Source: Candidatus Chloroploca sp. Khr17 (lineage in GTDB: Bacteria > Chloroflexota > Chloroflexia > Chloroflexales > Chloroflexaceae). From it: a stretch of 43,224 bases of DNA. Made by a program: the position numbers and the translations under genes. Shown here one piece after another: positions 15,038 to 23,137 of this stretch. Where the stretch lies: positions 1-43,224 of the forward strand of contig NZ_RYFF01000045.1 in NCBI RefSeq assembly GCF_004138165.1, given 5' to 3'. Positions within the stretch are counted from its first letter, which is position 1. Every line of letters starts with the position of its first letter. The notes beneath the pieces are model-generated. The model saw nothing but the letters and a program-made list of their open reading frames with translations. It was not told where the DNA came from and did no database searches.

Positions 15038-18000
15038 ATGGCGAGGATTGAGATTCATGCCTGGTATCGCCAGTATCGCAAGCTGAAGGATCAGGCGGCT
15101 GATGCGATTCTGCTCTTTCGGTTTGGCGATTTTTATGAGACTTTTGATGATGATGCCAAGCTGATCGCCGAGTTGCTTGATGTGACGCTGACCCGCAAAG
15201 ATTATGCGGTTGATAAGAGCAAGCCCCGTGATCAGCAGAAGCTCTATGCGCCCATGGCCGGGATGCCCTACCACGCGGTTGAGCGCTATGTGACCGATCT
15301 GGTTGGGCGCGGTTATCGGGTGGCCATTGCCGAGCAGATGACGGAGACCGAGGCGTCGCGCAATGATACGCGCCCGCGTTCGGTCTTTGCCTCGGGCTTG
15401 CAACAGACGACGCCCACTGAACACGGCAGCAAGATGGTGCATCGCGAGATTGTCCGGGTGATTACGCCCGGCACCGTCGTTGATAGCTCGATGCTGGCTG
15501 CGACCACGAATAATTATCTTGCCGCCGCCCTGGTAGAAGGCGAAGCCATCGGGTTGGCCTATGCCGATCTGAGTACGGGTGAGTTTGCGGCGGTTGAATT
15601 TTATGGTGAGCGCAGCGCAGCCCAGTTGCACGGTGAGTTGTCGCGCCTCCAGGCTGCCGAGGTGTTGGTGCCCGATCTTGAGAATCTGCGCCTGCCCGAG
15701 TTTGCCCCGTCGCAGTCTCGTTTGACTCAGGATCTCGCGCCAATGACCAAAGATGAGCGCGACATGCTCTTGCCGCACGAGCGGGTCGCTCGGCGGCTTG
15801 ACCAGGCGAGTGAGGCGCGCTGGACGCAGGGCCATGTGACGGCGTGGGCTGCCTGGCGCTGGGATCTGCGTGAGGCGACCGAGGTGTTGCTGCGTCAGTT
15901 GCGTGTCAGTTCGTTGGCCGCCTTTGGTCTCGATGCACACCCCCTGGCAACCCGCGCGGCTGGCGCGTTGCTCCAGTATGTCCACGAGACGCAACGCCAC
16001 CATGCCGCTCAGCTCAATACGCTGCGCGTCTATGCAACGGGCAGTTTTATGCTGCTCGATCCACAGACGCGGCGTAACCTTGAGTTGCTTGAGCCACAGC
16101 GCCAGGGGGCGAAGACCGCGCTGATCAGCGTGCTCGACCGTACGCGTACGCCAATGGGGGCGCGCCTCTTGCGGCGCTGGCTCAATCAGCCGTTGCTGGA
16201 ACTGGAGCCGCTGCTGGCCCGTCAGGCGGCCGTAGCGCGGTTGGTCGAAGAGACGGTGTTGCGGGCTACGTTGCGTGAGGCGCTTGGCCCGGTGGGTGAC
16301 ATGGAACGGGCGCTCAATCGCATTGCGCAGGGCAACAGCGTCGCGACCCCGCGTGACCTCGTGCAGCTGCGCAGTTCGCTGCGGGCGCTGCCGGCGGTGT
16401 TGGCAGCGGTTGGCGTTGTCCTCGCTGAGCTCTTGCCAGCGGAGGCAGCGCACAACGATGCGGTGGCGGCAGCGCCCTCCCGTGAGACCGATGAGGATCT
16501 CTTTGGGGACGCTGAAGACGCGGTGGTGGCGCAGCAGCCGCTGCTTGATCCATGTGGCGATCTGCTCGCCCTGCTCGAGGCGGGGCTTGATGATGATCCG
16601 CCAGCGCTGCTCGGGGCTTCCAATTATTTGCGCGCTGCCGAAGAGGGCGGCGAACGCCCGCGGCGCGTGATCCGCCCCGGTTTTGACCCACGGATGGATG
16701 CGCTGGTGCAGGCGAGCCGTCATGCGCAGGAATTTATTGATCGCCTGGAAGGCAAAGAGCGCGAGCGTACCGGGATCAAAGCGCTCAAGGTTGGGTATAA
16801 CAATGTCTTTGGCTACTATATCGAGCTCTCGCGCAACGTGGATGAGCGGCTGATTCCAAAAGATTATGAGCGCAAACAGACGCTGGTCAGTGCCGAGCGC
16901 TATATTACGGCTGAACTGAAAGAGTACGAGCAGATCATTGATCGGGCCAGGTTGCAACTGACCGATCTCGAACGCGATGCCTTCGGGCGGCTCTGCGAGG
17001 CGCTGAGCAAAGGCATCGAGCGGCTGCGCAGAGCGGCGCGAGCGCTGGCGCACCTCGATGCGATGGCCTCGCTCGCCGAGGCTGCGGTGCGCGGGCGCTA
17101 TGCCCGTCCAAACCTCGAAGCGAGTACGCGCCTCCAGATTACCGCCGGACGCCATCCCGTCGTCGAGCAAGTCCTCGAAGATGCGTTTGTCCCGAATGAT
17201 CTGCGGCTCGATACCGACGAGGCGCAACTGCTGATCATCACTGGCCCCAACATGGCCGGCAAATGTGTCGTCGGCGCGACCCTGGTCTTTAGTGAGCACG
17301 GCCTGGTGCGGATCGCCGATCTGATGCCATCTGAGGCTGTCGAGGGCGCATTTGCGCCCCTCGGAAGGGTAGTGCAAGGCCTTGAGCAACCCCGTGAGGC
17401 GACCCATTTTTACTGCGGGGGCCGTCAGGCGACCATCAGGCTGACCACCCAGCACGGCTTTACGCTTGAGGGCACGCCCGAGCATCGCGTGCGCGTGCGG
17501 CAACCCGACGGCCACGAGGTGTGGCGTTGCCTCGGTGACCTGCAACCCGGTGACAGGGTTGCCCTCGTCTGCGGCGTCAATCTCTGGGGGCGTGATCCAA
17601 CGATCGCCCCGGCCCAGGCCTATCAACTTGGGCATGACCTGGGGAGTCGAGGCAAGATCCTGTCGGTGACGGGTGGGCGCTGTGTGAAGTTTGGTGATAC
17701 TTCGCGCCCTGGGTGCGCGGGCGTCCCGCCCGCTGGTGCTCCGGAAGCGGGCGGGACGCCCGCGTACCCAGGCATGCCAGCAAACATAGTTGACAGACTA
17801 CGCAATGCTTCACAGGTGGATAAGACCTTGCCTACGGCGGCTGATGACAGCCTTGCGCAAGCCCATCCAGAGCGAGCTTGTTGCACGGCGACCTCCTCTG
17901 CCGATTGCGTATGCACCCTGCCAACCGCGCTGCTCGGAGCGCCTCGCGAGACCATTGTCGCCTTTTTGCAGGGTCTCTGTGCAAGCAAATTCGCCTCATT

Positions 18001-19276
18001 CCAGCCCTCCGGCATACTTCAGTGGCTCATGCCCTCAACGGCAATTGCGCAGCAGGTGCAACTCTTGTTGCTCAACCTGGGCCTCATTGCGACGGTTGAA
18101 GGTACGATGGTCGGGTTACCGCTCGATGCGTTGCCGAATGACGTGCTCTTGCATCCCAAGCGCAGCCTCCGCATGCCCAAGCAACGCCCGTTCGACGACC
18201 CGGTCGTCAGCCTGACCCCCGGCGAGGCCGAGGTGTATGATCTGTCGGTGGACCACGATCACGCCTATCTCGCCAACGGCCTGGTGAGCCACAACTCGAC
18301 CTGTCTGCGCCAGGTAGCCTTGATCGTCCTGATGGCGCAGATAGGCTCATTTGTGCCCGCTGAAGCCGCAACGATTGGCCTAGTTGACCGGATCTTCACG
18401 CGGATCGGGGCGCAAGACGACATCGCGACCGGCCAGAGCACGTTTATGGTCGAGATGACCGAAACGGCAGCGTTGCTCTTGCAGAGCACCCGGCGGAGCC
18501 TGATCATTCTCGATGAGGTTGGGCGCGGGACTTCGACCTACGATGGCATGGCGATTGCGCGGGCGGTCGTCGAATACATTCACAACGAACCGCGCCTGCG
18601 TTGTCGCACGCTCTTTGCAACCCATTATCACGAACTGACCGCGCTGGAAGCGGTGTTGCCCCGCCTGCGCAACTATCATATGGCAGCGGTCGAAAAAGAG
18701 GGCCAGGTCGTCTTTTTGCACGAACTCCGCCGGGGCGGGGCCGATCGCTCCTACGGCATTCATGTCGCACAACTGGCGGGCATTCCCCAGGCCGTGATCG
18801 CACGGGCAAGCGCATTGCTGCGTGAACTCGAAGGAGAGCGGAGCAAGCAACTGGGGAAAGAGTCCGGAGAGCCTCTTGCCCCCGGCGAAGCAGGTACTGA
18901 ACAGACGCCTCCCGACCCGGCAGAGGGCGTTGCGTTGCCATCACGCGGGCGCCGCGACGACGCGACCATGCCACGTAGCCCAGCGGATCACGGCGACAGT
19001 GCAGAGCCAGGCGACGAGCGCGCTGCCCACGACGAGACAGCAGCAGCGCCAAGAGCACGGCACACGCCACGGCCCGTTGCAGCAGAGACTCTGGTCGAAC
19101 CAGCGCCGGTCGCGCTCAACGCACCGCCCTTTGAAGGGCAACTGAGCCTCTTTGACCTTGCGCCGAGTCCCGTGATCGCCTACCTCCGTCGGCTCAACAT
19201 CAACGAACTGACCCCGCTCGACGCCCTGAACCGGCTCGCCGAGTTGCAGCGTCTGGCTGGTGACGAGCATCGTTGA
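15038..19276 (+). CDS. mutS: DNA mismatch repair protein MutS, intein-containing
   Basis: The 1412-residue precursor gives ~1068-residue mature MutS after removal of a 344-residue intein. The mismatch-reading Phe-Tyr-Glu is in FRFGDFYETF (32-34). Connector, lever and clamp domains follow, then GFDPRMDAL, GYNNVFGYYIELSR and the ATPase. Walker A is split as GPNMAGK | intein | STCLRQV. Walker B is LIILDEVGRGTSTYDG, and the ATPase His is in FATHYHEL. A long Pro/charged linker (~150 residues) precedes the C-terminal QLSLFDL...LRRLNINELTPLDALNRLAELQRL dimer/tetramer element. An acidic insertion with DLFGDAED (~485-500) is unusual. ATG 15038 is chosen over an upstream GTG because it matches the family start and has GGAG ahead. 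mutL is not nearby; fabH-like follows. Confidence 0.97.
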   Translation: MARIEIHAWYRQYRKLKDQAADAILLFRFGDFYETFDDDAKLIAELLDVTLTRKDYAVDKSKPRDQQKLYAPMAGMPYHAVERYVTDLVGRGYRVAIAEQMTETEASRNDTRPRSVFASGLQQTTPTEHGSKMVHREIVRVITPGTVVDSSMLAATTNNYLAAALVEGEAIGLAYADLSTGEFAAVEFYGERSAAQLHGELSRLQAAEVLVPDLENLRLPEFAPSQSRLTQDLAPMTKDERDMLLPHERVARRLDQASEARWTQGHVTAWAAWRWDLREATEVLLRQLRVSSLAAFGLDAHPLATRAAGALLQYVHETQRHHAAQLNTLRVYATGSFMLLDPQTRRNLELLEPQRQGAKTALISVLDRTRTPMGARLLRRWLNQPLLELEPLLARQAAVARLVEETVLRATLREALGPVGDMERALNRIAQGNSVATPRDLVQLRSSLRALPAVLAAVGVVLAELLPAEAAHNDAVAAAPSRETDEDLFGDAEDAVVAQQPLLDPCGDLLALLEAGLDDDPPALLGASNYLRAAEEGGERPRRVIRPGFDPRMDALVQASRHAQEFIDRLEGKERERTGIKALKVGYNNVFGYYIELSRNVDERLIPKDYERKQTLVSAERYITAELKEYEQIIDRARLQLTDLERDAFGRLCEALSKGIERLRRAARALAHLDAMASLAEAAVRGRYARPNLEASTRLQITAGRHPVVEQVLEDAFVPNDLRLDTDEAQLLIITGPNMAGKCVVGATLVFSEHGLVRIADLMPSEAVEGAFAPLGRVVQGLEQPREATHFYCGGRQATIRLTTQHGFTLEGTPEHRVRVRQPDGHEVWRCLGDLQPGDRVALVCGVNLWGRDPTIAPAQAYQLGHDLGSRGKILSVTGGRCVKFGDTSRPGCAGVPPAGAPEAGGTPAYPGMPANIVDRLRNASQVDKTLPTAADDSLAQAHPERACCTATSSADCVCTLPTALLGAPRETIVAFLQGLCASKFASFQPSGILQWLMPSTAIAQQVQLLLLNLGLIATVEGTMVGLPLDALPNDVLLHPKRSLRMPKQRPFDDPVVSLTPGEAEVYDLSVDHDHAYLANGLVSHNSTCLRQVALIVLMAQIGSFVPAEAATIGLVDRIFTRIGAQDDIATGQSTFMVEMTETAALLLQSTRRSLIILDEVGRGTSTYDGMAIARAVVEYIHNEPRLRCRTLFATHYHELTALEAVLPRLRNYHMAAVEKEGQVVFLHELRRGGADRSYGIHVAQLAGIPQAVIARASALLRELEGERSKQLGKESGEPLAPGEAGTEQTPPDPAEGVALPSRGRRDDATMPRSPADHGDSAEPGDERAAHDETAAAPRARHTPRPVAAETLVEPAPVALNAPPFEGQLSLFDLAPSPVIAYLRRLNINELTPLDALNRLAELQRLAGDEHR
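17264..18295 (+). other. MutS intein in the Walker A motif, degenerate endonuclease
   Basis: The insertion is 344 residues. It starts with Cys1 (CVVGATLVFSEHGLVRIADL, block A with the GAT motif). Block B is LEGTPEHRVRV. It ends with block F VYDLSVDHDHAYLANGLVSHN, terminal His-Asn, and Ser+1 of the host. All splicing residues are therefore present and autocatalytic excision is expected. In the middle, AYQLGHDLGSRGKI and AFLQGLCASKFASF occupy the places of LAGLIDADG motifs, but the acidic residues (normally xDG / DADG) are replaced by Ser and by Ala-Ser-Lys. QVQLLLLNLGL retains the usual following helix. The homing endonuclease is thus probably inactive. A 65-bp palindrome is inserted between the two motifs (17708-17772). 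Confidence 0.92.
17708..17772. repeat. Palindromic repeat inserted in-frame in the intein
   Basis: The arms are 26 bp (17708-17733 and 17747-17772), complementary at 25 of 26 positions around a 13-base loop. They are translated in frame as a Gly/Pro/Ala segment, GCAGVPPAGAPEAGGTPAYPG-like, typical of GC-rich intergenic palindromic repeats rather than of inteins. A related but degenerate sequence (GCGGGCCGCCCGCGCTCCCGG) lies at about 7438. It behaves like a palindromic element that invaded a coding region without breaking the frame. Confidence 0.8.
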
Positions 19277-19297
19277 GAGAAGCAGAAACATTATTCT

Positions 19298-20287
19298 ATG
19301 TTGCATGTCAAAATCGCTGGTCTTGGATCCTATCTTCCCGAACGCATCGTCGCGAATGCGGAACTTGAAGCCGCTTACGGCCTGGAAACGGGCTGGATCG
19401 AGCGGGTCACAGGCATCAAAGAGCGACGCCGGGCGACCCACGAGACAACGGTGCGCATGGGATCCATCGCGGGGCAGCGTGCGCTTGCTGCCGCCGGGCT
19501 TGCCATCGACGACGTTGACCTGATCGTCGCGGCAGCGAGCGGGCGGCAGCAGGCGATCCCCTGCACCGCCGCCTATCTGCAGCGTGAACTTGGCGCACCC
19601 GACGGAGGCAGCACCTGTTTTGACATTGATGCCACGTGTCTCAGCTTTCTGGTGGCCCTGCAGAGCGTTGCGCACCTGGTAGCCGCCGGCAGTTACCGGA
19701 CAGCGCTGATCATCACGAGTGAGCGCACGGGCTACGCACTCAACCCCAAGGAACCCGAAAGTGCCGTGCTCTTTGGCGACGCCGCCGCTGCCGCTGTGAT
19801 CGTCCGCACGCCCGCCAACGAAGCGAGTGCGGTTGTCTGGGAGCAATTTGCGACCTACAGCAGCGGGGCCGACCTGACGGCGATCCTGGGCGGCGGCACC
19901 CTGCACCACCCGAACGACCCGACGACGACCCCAGAGATGAACACCTTTGCGATGAACGGGTCAGCGATCTACAAAAAAGCCGCACGGCTCTTTGAGCCCT
20001 TCTTCGACAGCTTTTGTGACCGCACTGGCTGGGCGCGCGAAGAGATAGACGCCGTCGTACCCCACCAGGCCAGCGGCCATGCCCTGGAAATCCTCGCCCG
20101 GCGTTACGGCTTTCGGCGCGAGCAACTGATCATCAACCTGCCCTCACGGGGCAACTGCATTGCCGCCTCGATCCCGCTGGCGCTCGCCGAAGCGGTTGCC
20201 GATGGACGGATCGACCGGGGCAACCGAGTGGTTCTGCTTGGCACGGGGGCGGGGCTCACGCTGGGGGCGATTGGGCTGATCTTTTAA
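19298..20287 (+). CDS. 3-oxoacyl-ACP synthase III (FabH-like)
   Basis: This 329-residue thiolase-fold enzyme condenses an acyl-CoA starter with a malonyl-ACP type extender. The Cys-His-Asn triad is complete: C114 in DIDATCLSF, H256 in VPHQASGHA and N286 in SRGNCIAAS. Other FabH hallmarks are the GLGSYLPERIVANAEL start, TGIKERR, ATSERTGYAL-like ITSERTGYAL, SAVLFGDAAAAAVI and the GTGAGLTLGA end. It lies 21 bp after mutS on the same strand. No other fab genes accompany it, so it may initiate ordinary fatty-acid synthesis or act as a specialised ketosynthase (OleA- or polyketide-like). For that reason no gene symbol is assigned. Confidence 0.9.
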   Translation: MLHVKIAGLGSYLPERIVANAELEAAYGLETGWIERVTGIKERRRATHETTVRMGSIAGQRALAAAGLAIDDVDLIVAAASGRQQAIPCTAAYLQRELGAPDGGSTCFDIDATCLSFLVALQSVAHLVAAGSYRTALIITSERTGYALNPKEPESAVLFGDAAAAAVIVRTPANEASAVVWEQFATYSSGADLTAILGGGTLHHPNDPTTTPEMNTFAMNGSAIYKKAARLFEPFFDSFCDRTGWAREEIDAVVPHQASGHALEILARRYGFRREQLIINLPSRGNCIAASIPLALAEAVADGRIDRGNRVVLLGTGAGLTLGAIGLIF

Positions 20288-20465
20288 GACGATTTCAGAT
20301 TGCAGGCCGCCCAACGTGACCTTTAGCCGCCCCACTGGCAGCCGTGTGAAGCGCGACGAGCATCGGCACCAGGCAGCACCAGCAAAAACTTTCGCGATTC
20401 TTGCATTTTCTCGCTTCGTGACCGCATGCGGTAGTATATCACAGCGACTGCGCTTGGCGGCCGTA
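20288..20465. other. Intergenic region fabH-like / MBL
   Basis: A convergent 178-bp gap. It contains one fragment of the heptamer repeat (GATTTCAGATTGCAG at ~20291) and no recognisable gene or strong terminator. Confidence 0.4.
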
Positions 20466-21089
20466 TCACGCAGCCGTGAATTGTTCATCTGGCGTTTCGT
20501 CTATTGACCTTATAGGACCGTGTGCGGGATACACCCGGGTAGCACCCTTTTCTCGGAGGAGTCTCCAGGTTGCCAGCGTGACAGGGTTGTCGAAGGCGTA
20601 GACTTCCGGCGGGAGATCCCCGGTAAAGACTGCTCCGTCATCAAGGAGAAGCGAGACACAATGATCAGAGTGGCCGGGCGTATGAAGGATTTCTCCTGCA
20701 ATTCCGATCCGACTGAGGATCTGGCGGCTCTGCGCAAATGAGATGGTGACGTTGCCATTCGCTGTAATATCAACGTAGTTGTCCCATGGCTTTGTCCAAG
20801 TTTTCATGATGGGGATGGCTTCAACCTGAACATTGAGTACGAGGAGGGGAACGCCTTCCCTCTTCAATTCCTCTGCAAGCCCTGCATGGTCAATGTGATA
20901 GTGGGTCGCGAGTGCGTAGCGAATCTCACGGAGGGGTATCCCCATCTTCTTGAGGTTCGCCTTCATGGTGCCGAGGGTCCCTGGCCAGCCGATGTCAACA
21001 AGCAAGCGAGAAGCGCCCGCGCTTACAACCCAATAGTTGGTTGAGCGATAACCAACGTTCACAATCGTCACGGGTGTTACTTTATCCAT
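20466..21089 (-). CDS. MBL-fold metallohydrolase
   Basis: This 207-residue metallo-beta-lactamase-fold protein has the metal signature T-H-Y-H-I-D-H-A-G, followed by HTPGHSDHCVSLLL, the bridging Asp in FTGDLPPE and the last His in YPAHGP. The organisation resembles glyoxalase II or quorum-quenching lactonase-like hydrolases; the substrate cannot be told. ATG 21089 (MDKVTPVTIVNVGYRSTNYWVV) fits the family. The frame extends upstream to 21191, abutting the truncated DUF262 gene, but that extension is Ala-rich and non-conserved. No good ribosome-binding site is seen. Confidence 0.88.
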   Translation of the reverse strand: MDKVTPVTIVNVGYRSTNYWVVSAGASRLLVDIGWPGTLGTMKANLKKMGIPLREIRYALATHYHIDHAGLAEELKREGVPLLVLNVQVEAIPIMKTWTKPWDNYVDITANGNVTISFAQSRQILSRIGIAGEILHTPGHSDHCVSLLLDDGAVFTGDLPPEVYAFDNPVTLATWRLLREKGATRVYPAHGPIRSIDETPDEQFTAA

Positions 21090-21191
21090 AGTTCGCTGCG
21101 TGCTGCCGAACGCCCTGCCGTTCGGCGGCACGCCATTGCTGGCAGCCGCTTCTATTGGCGCAAAGGCAGATAGAGCATGTGTCCCTGCCAC

Positions 21192-22388
21192 TCATCTTCG
21201 GTACTCGCCTCTGCTACCAGGAGCAAGTCCTCTATAACCTGACCAATCGGAATAAGATGTGTCCATGAGCTGTGGGAGCATTCCGGTCCAGAAGCTCTCG
21301 GGCAGCTCGGTATCGATCACCGACTCGGCGTAGGCCATCAGCCCGCGCGCCTCGACCTGGCGGATGTCAAAGTCGAAGGCCGTCTCGGGGCTGGCGGTAT
21401 AGCGCCCGCGCAGGATCGACATAGCGTACCAGCGCCGCACCAACTGTTCGAGGTCCGCGGCGGGTACGTTCTCGGCGCGGCCGCGCAGGTACAGGATATA
21501 AGCGAAGTTGACGGCGTTCTGGCCACCGATCAGGTCGCTCGTGACGAATCCCGCCGAACGCAGGATCATCGTGATGCGGTCGAAGTGCGTCTTGTTGATG
21601 AAGCGCAGGACACCCTGCTTGAGCCGCCCGAACGACGCCTCGGCGATGGCGTCTTCGTACTGCTTGGTCTCGAAGTTACGACCCGAGAGCAACGCGACGA
21701 GGTCCGCCAGTTTGCCGCGCCCGAACTCCGAGGTGAATGCCACACGCAGCATGTCGGTATAGGTCGGGTCGTAGATGTCGTCGTTGACATCCTTCAACCA
21801 GCGCATGTGCGGCAGGAACTCGGAGGCGGCGAAGGCCTTGTCGCCCTTCTCAATGCGCCCCAGGAAGTCGGGGGCCACGGCGAGGTGGCAGAAGTAGTCG
21901 ATCGCCTTGCGCAGCATGTTGCCACCGTAAGTCTCGTTGGCGGCGATCTTCGACATGGCGAAGTCGGCCTGGGAAAGCTCGGCCCCGGCGGAGTTCACGC
22001 GGATAAAGATTTCGGTGACCGGTTCGATGTCGAATTTCTCCGTCTGCGGGTTAAAGGCGATGCGGATACGGACGGTCTCGTAGTCCTTTGTCAGGACTTC
22101 ACGCCCGAGCAGCCCAGCCATCAGCGCAGTGACTCGCTGCTGGCCGTCGATCAGAATACGCTTGCCCGCCGAAGGCGTGCCGTCCTTGAGCTTCACCGTC
22201 GGATTGCGCCAGGCGATGAGGTAGCCGATCGGATAGCCCTGATAGAGCGAGTCGAGGAGGTTCCGAACCTTGGTCGGCTCCCATACAAACGGTCGCTGGA
22301 TCTCGGGGATAGCGATCTCGCCCGACTTGACCCAAGTCAGGAGCGTTTCGATTGGGTGCGGCGTGACGGAATAGCGTTGTGTGGACAT
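21192..22388 (-). pseudogene. DUF262 (GmrSD-type) protein, shortened
   Basis: The N-terminal DUF262/ParB-like NTPase domain is clear: [29 protein letters not shown] and the signature DGQQR (~81-85). [22 protein letters not shown] follows. In relatives, ~80-100 residues separate the AFNPQTEKF strand from the [11 protein letters not shown] motif; here they are joined directly ([10 protein letters not shown], ~119-128), suggesting an in-frame deletion. The protein also stops shortly after [16 protein letters not shown] with the unrelated tail [17 protein letters not shown], lacking the C-terminal HNH/DUF1524 region usual in GmrSD-like defence enzymes. I read this as a damaged anti-phage endonuclease gene. 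A stand-alone DUF262 protein is less likely. ATG 22388 is used instead of TTG 22394. Confidence 0.65.
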
Positions 22389-22539
22389 GCTCAACGTCTC
22401 GTTTTCAGGAAGTCGTCCAGTTCACTCACAGCGTTTCTCTGGAGGCCTAACATGAAGTAGCCAGCGATTCTGCAGCCTCGATCAGCCTTACCCGTGCTCT
22501 GCCGCGATGATACCACCTAAACCCGCCCTGCATCGCCTT

Positions 22540-22586
22540 ACGCCGCACGTTTGTCGCCTATCCACGATCCTGGTCGCTGCGAGGCC
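22540..22586. repeat. 47-bp dispersed repeat, copy 2
   Basis: Same orientation as 284-330, four differences in 47 positions by eye. Confidence 0.6.
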
Positions 22587-22804
22587 GCTTCTTCTGTGCC
22601 TAGGATACGACATGCCGTATCATTCAAGCTGATCAAATGGTATGCATCAGAGAAGTTTTTGTACACGTAGATTCATCTCTAAGCAAGAAGTACGAATGAA
22701 TTTATTACCGAAAACACCCCGGCTTGCTCAATCAGGTATGCACCGCTGTCCACCGGAAACCCGATGCATTCCGCACCGACGAGGCCTCATCTCAATGCGG
22801 TTCA

Positions 22805-22957
22805 AAGATACTGTTGGCAAACTCGGTTTTTAACCATGTTGTCCCCTCTGAGGAGGCAAAACAGGCGTTGTGGCGCTGTCACTCCCCACTCAGGCCCGCA
22901 AATGGCCTGGCTGAGGAGCTTGCTTCCCCACCGACGCTCGTTTGCCAACAGTATCTT
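22805..22957. mobile_element. MITE-like element with 18-bp terminal inverted repeats
   Basis: The ends AAGATACTGTTGGCAAAC (22805-22822) and its exact complement (22940-22957) enclose ~117 bp that do not code. Both ends are bordered by CAAAG. A partial palindrome around CTCAGGCCC...GGCCTGGCTGAG lies inside. No transposase gene is seen. Confidence 0.6.
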
Positions 22958-22958
22958 G

Positions 22959-23094
22959 CAAAGAAGCTCACGCGAAGGCGCGAAGAGTTCGCTCACGTAC
23001 GCGAAAAACGTTGCGCCTTTGCGCCTTTGCGTCAAAACAAGCGCCTTCTTTGCGAGGTTTTCCATATCTTTGCGCCTCTGCGCCTTTGCGTCAA
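22959..23094. repeat. AAGCTCACGCGAAG repeat, long copy 2
   Basis: It starts with CAAAGAAGCTCACGCGAAGG and continues with GCGCGAAG, then TTGCGCCTTTGCGCCTTTGC. A second TTTGCGCC...TTTGCGTCAAA block lies at about 23068-23096. Same layout as 7513-7607. Confidence 0.75.
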
Positions 23095-23137
23095 AACAAC
23101 CAGTCTTTTTTGTGGCGAAGTGGCCCAGCGCGGTTCT

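Larger units (their letters stand above)
22389..23137. other. Gene-poor 750-bp stretch with repeats
   Basis: No supported gene. It holds the second copy of the 47-bp repeat (22540-22586), a MITE-like element with 18-bp inverted ends (22805-22957) and a long copy of the AAGCTCACGCGAAG repeat (22959-23094). The layering of repeats next to a damaged DUF262 gene suggests a recombination hot spot. Confidence 0.6.

Noticed and set aside
14960..17635. 891-codon open frame antisense to mutS
   Set aside because: Opposite a certain gene with strongly biased GC third positions; the product is Arg/Gln/His-rich with no family features.
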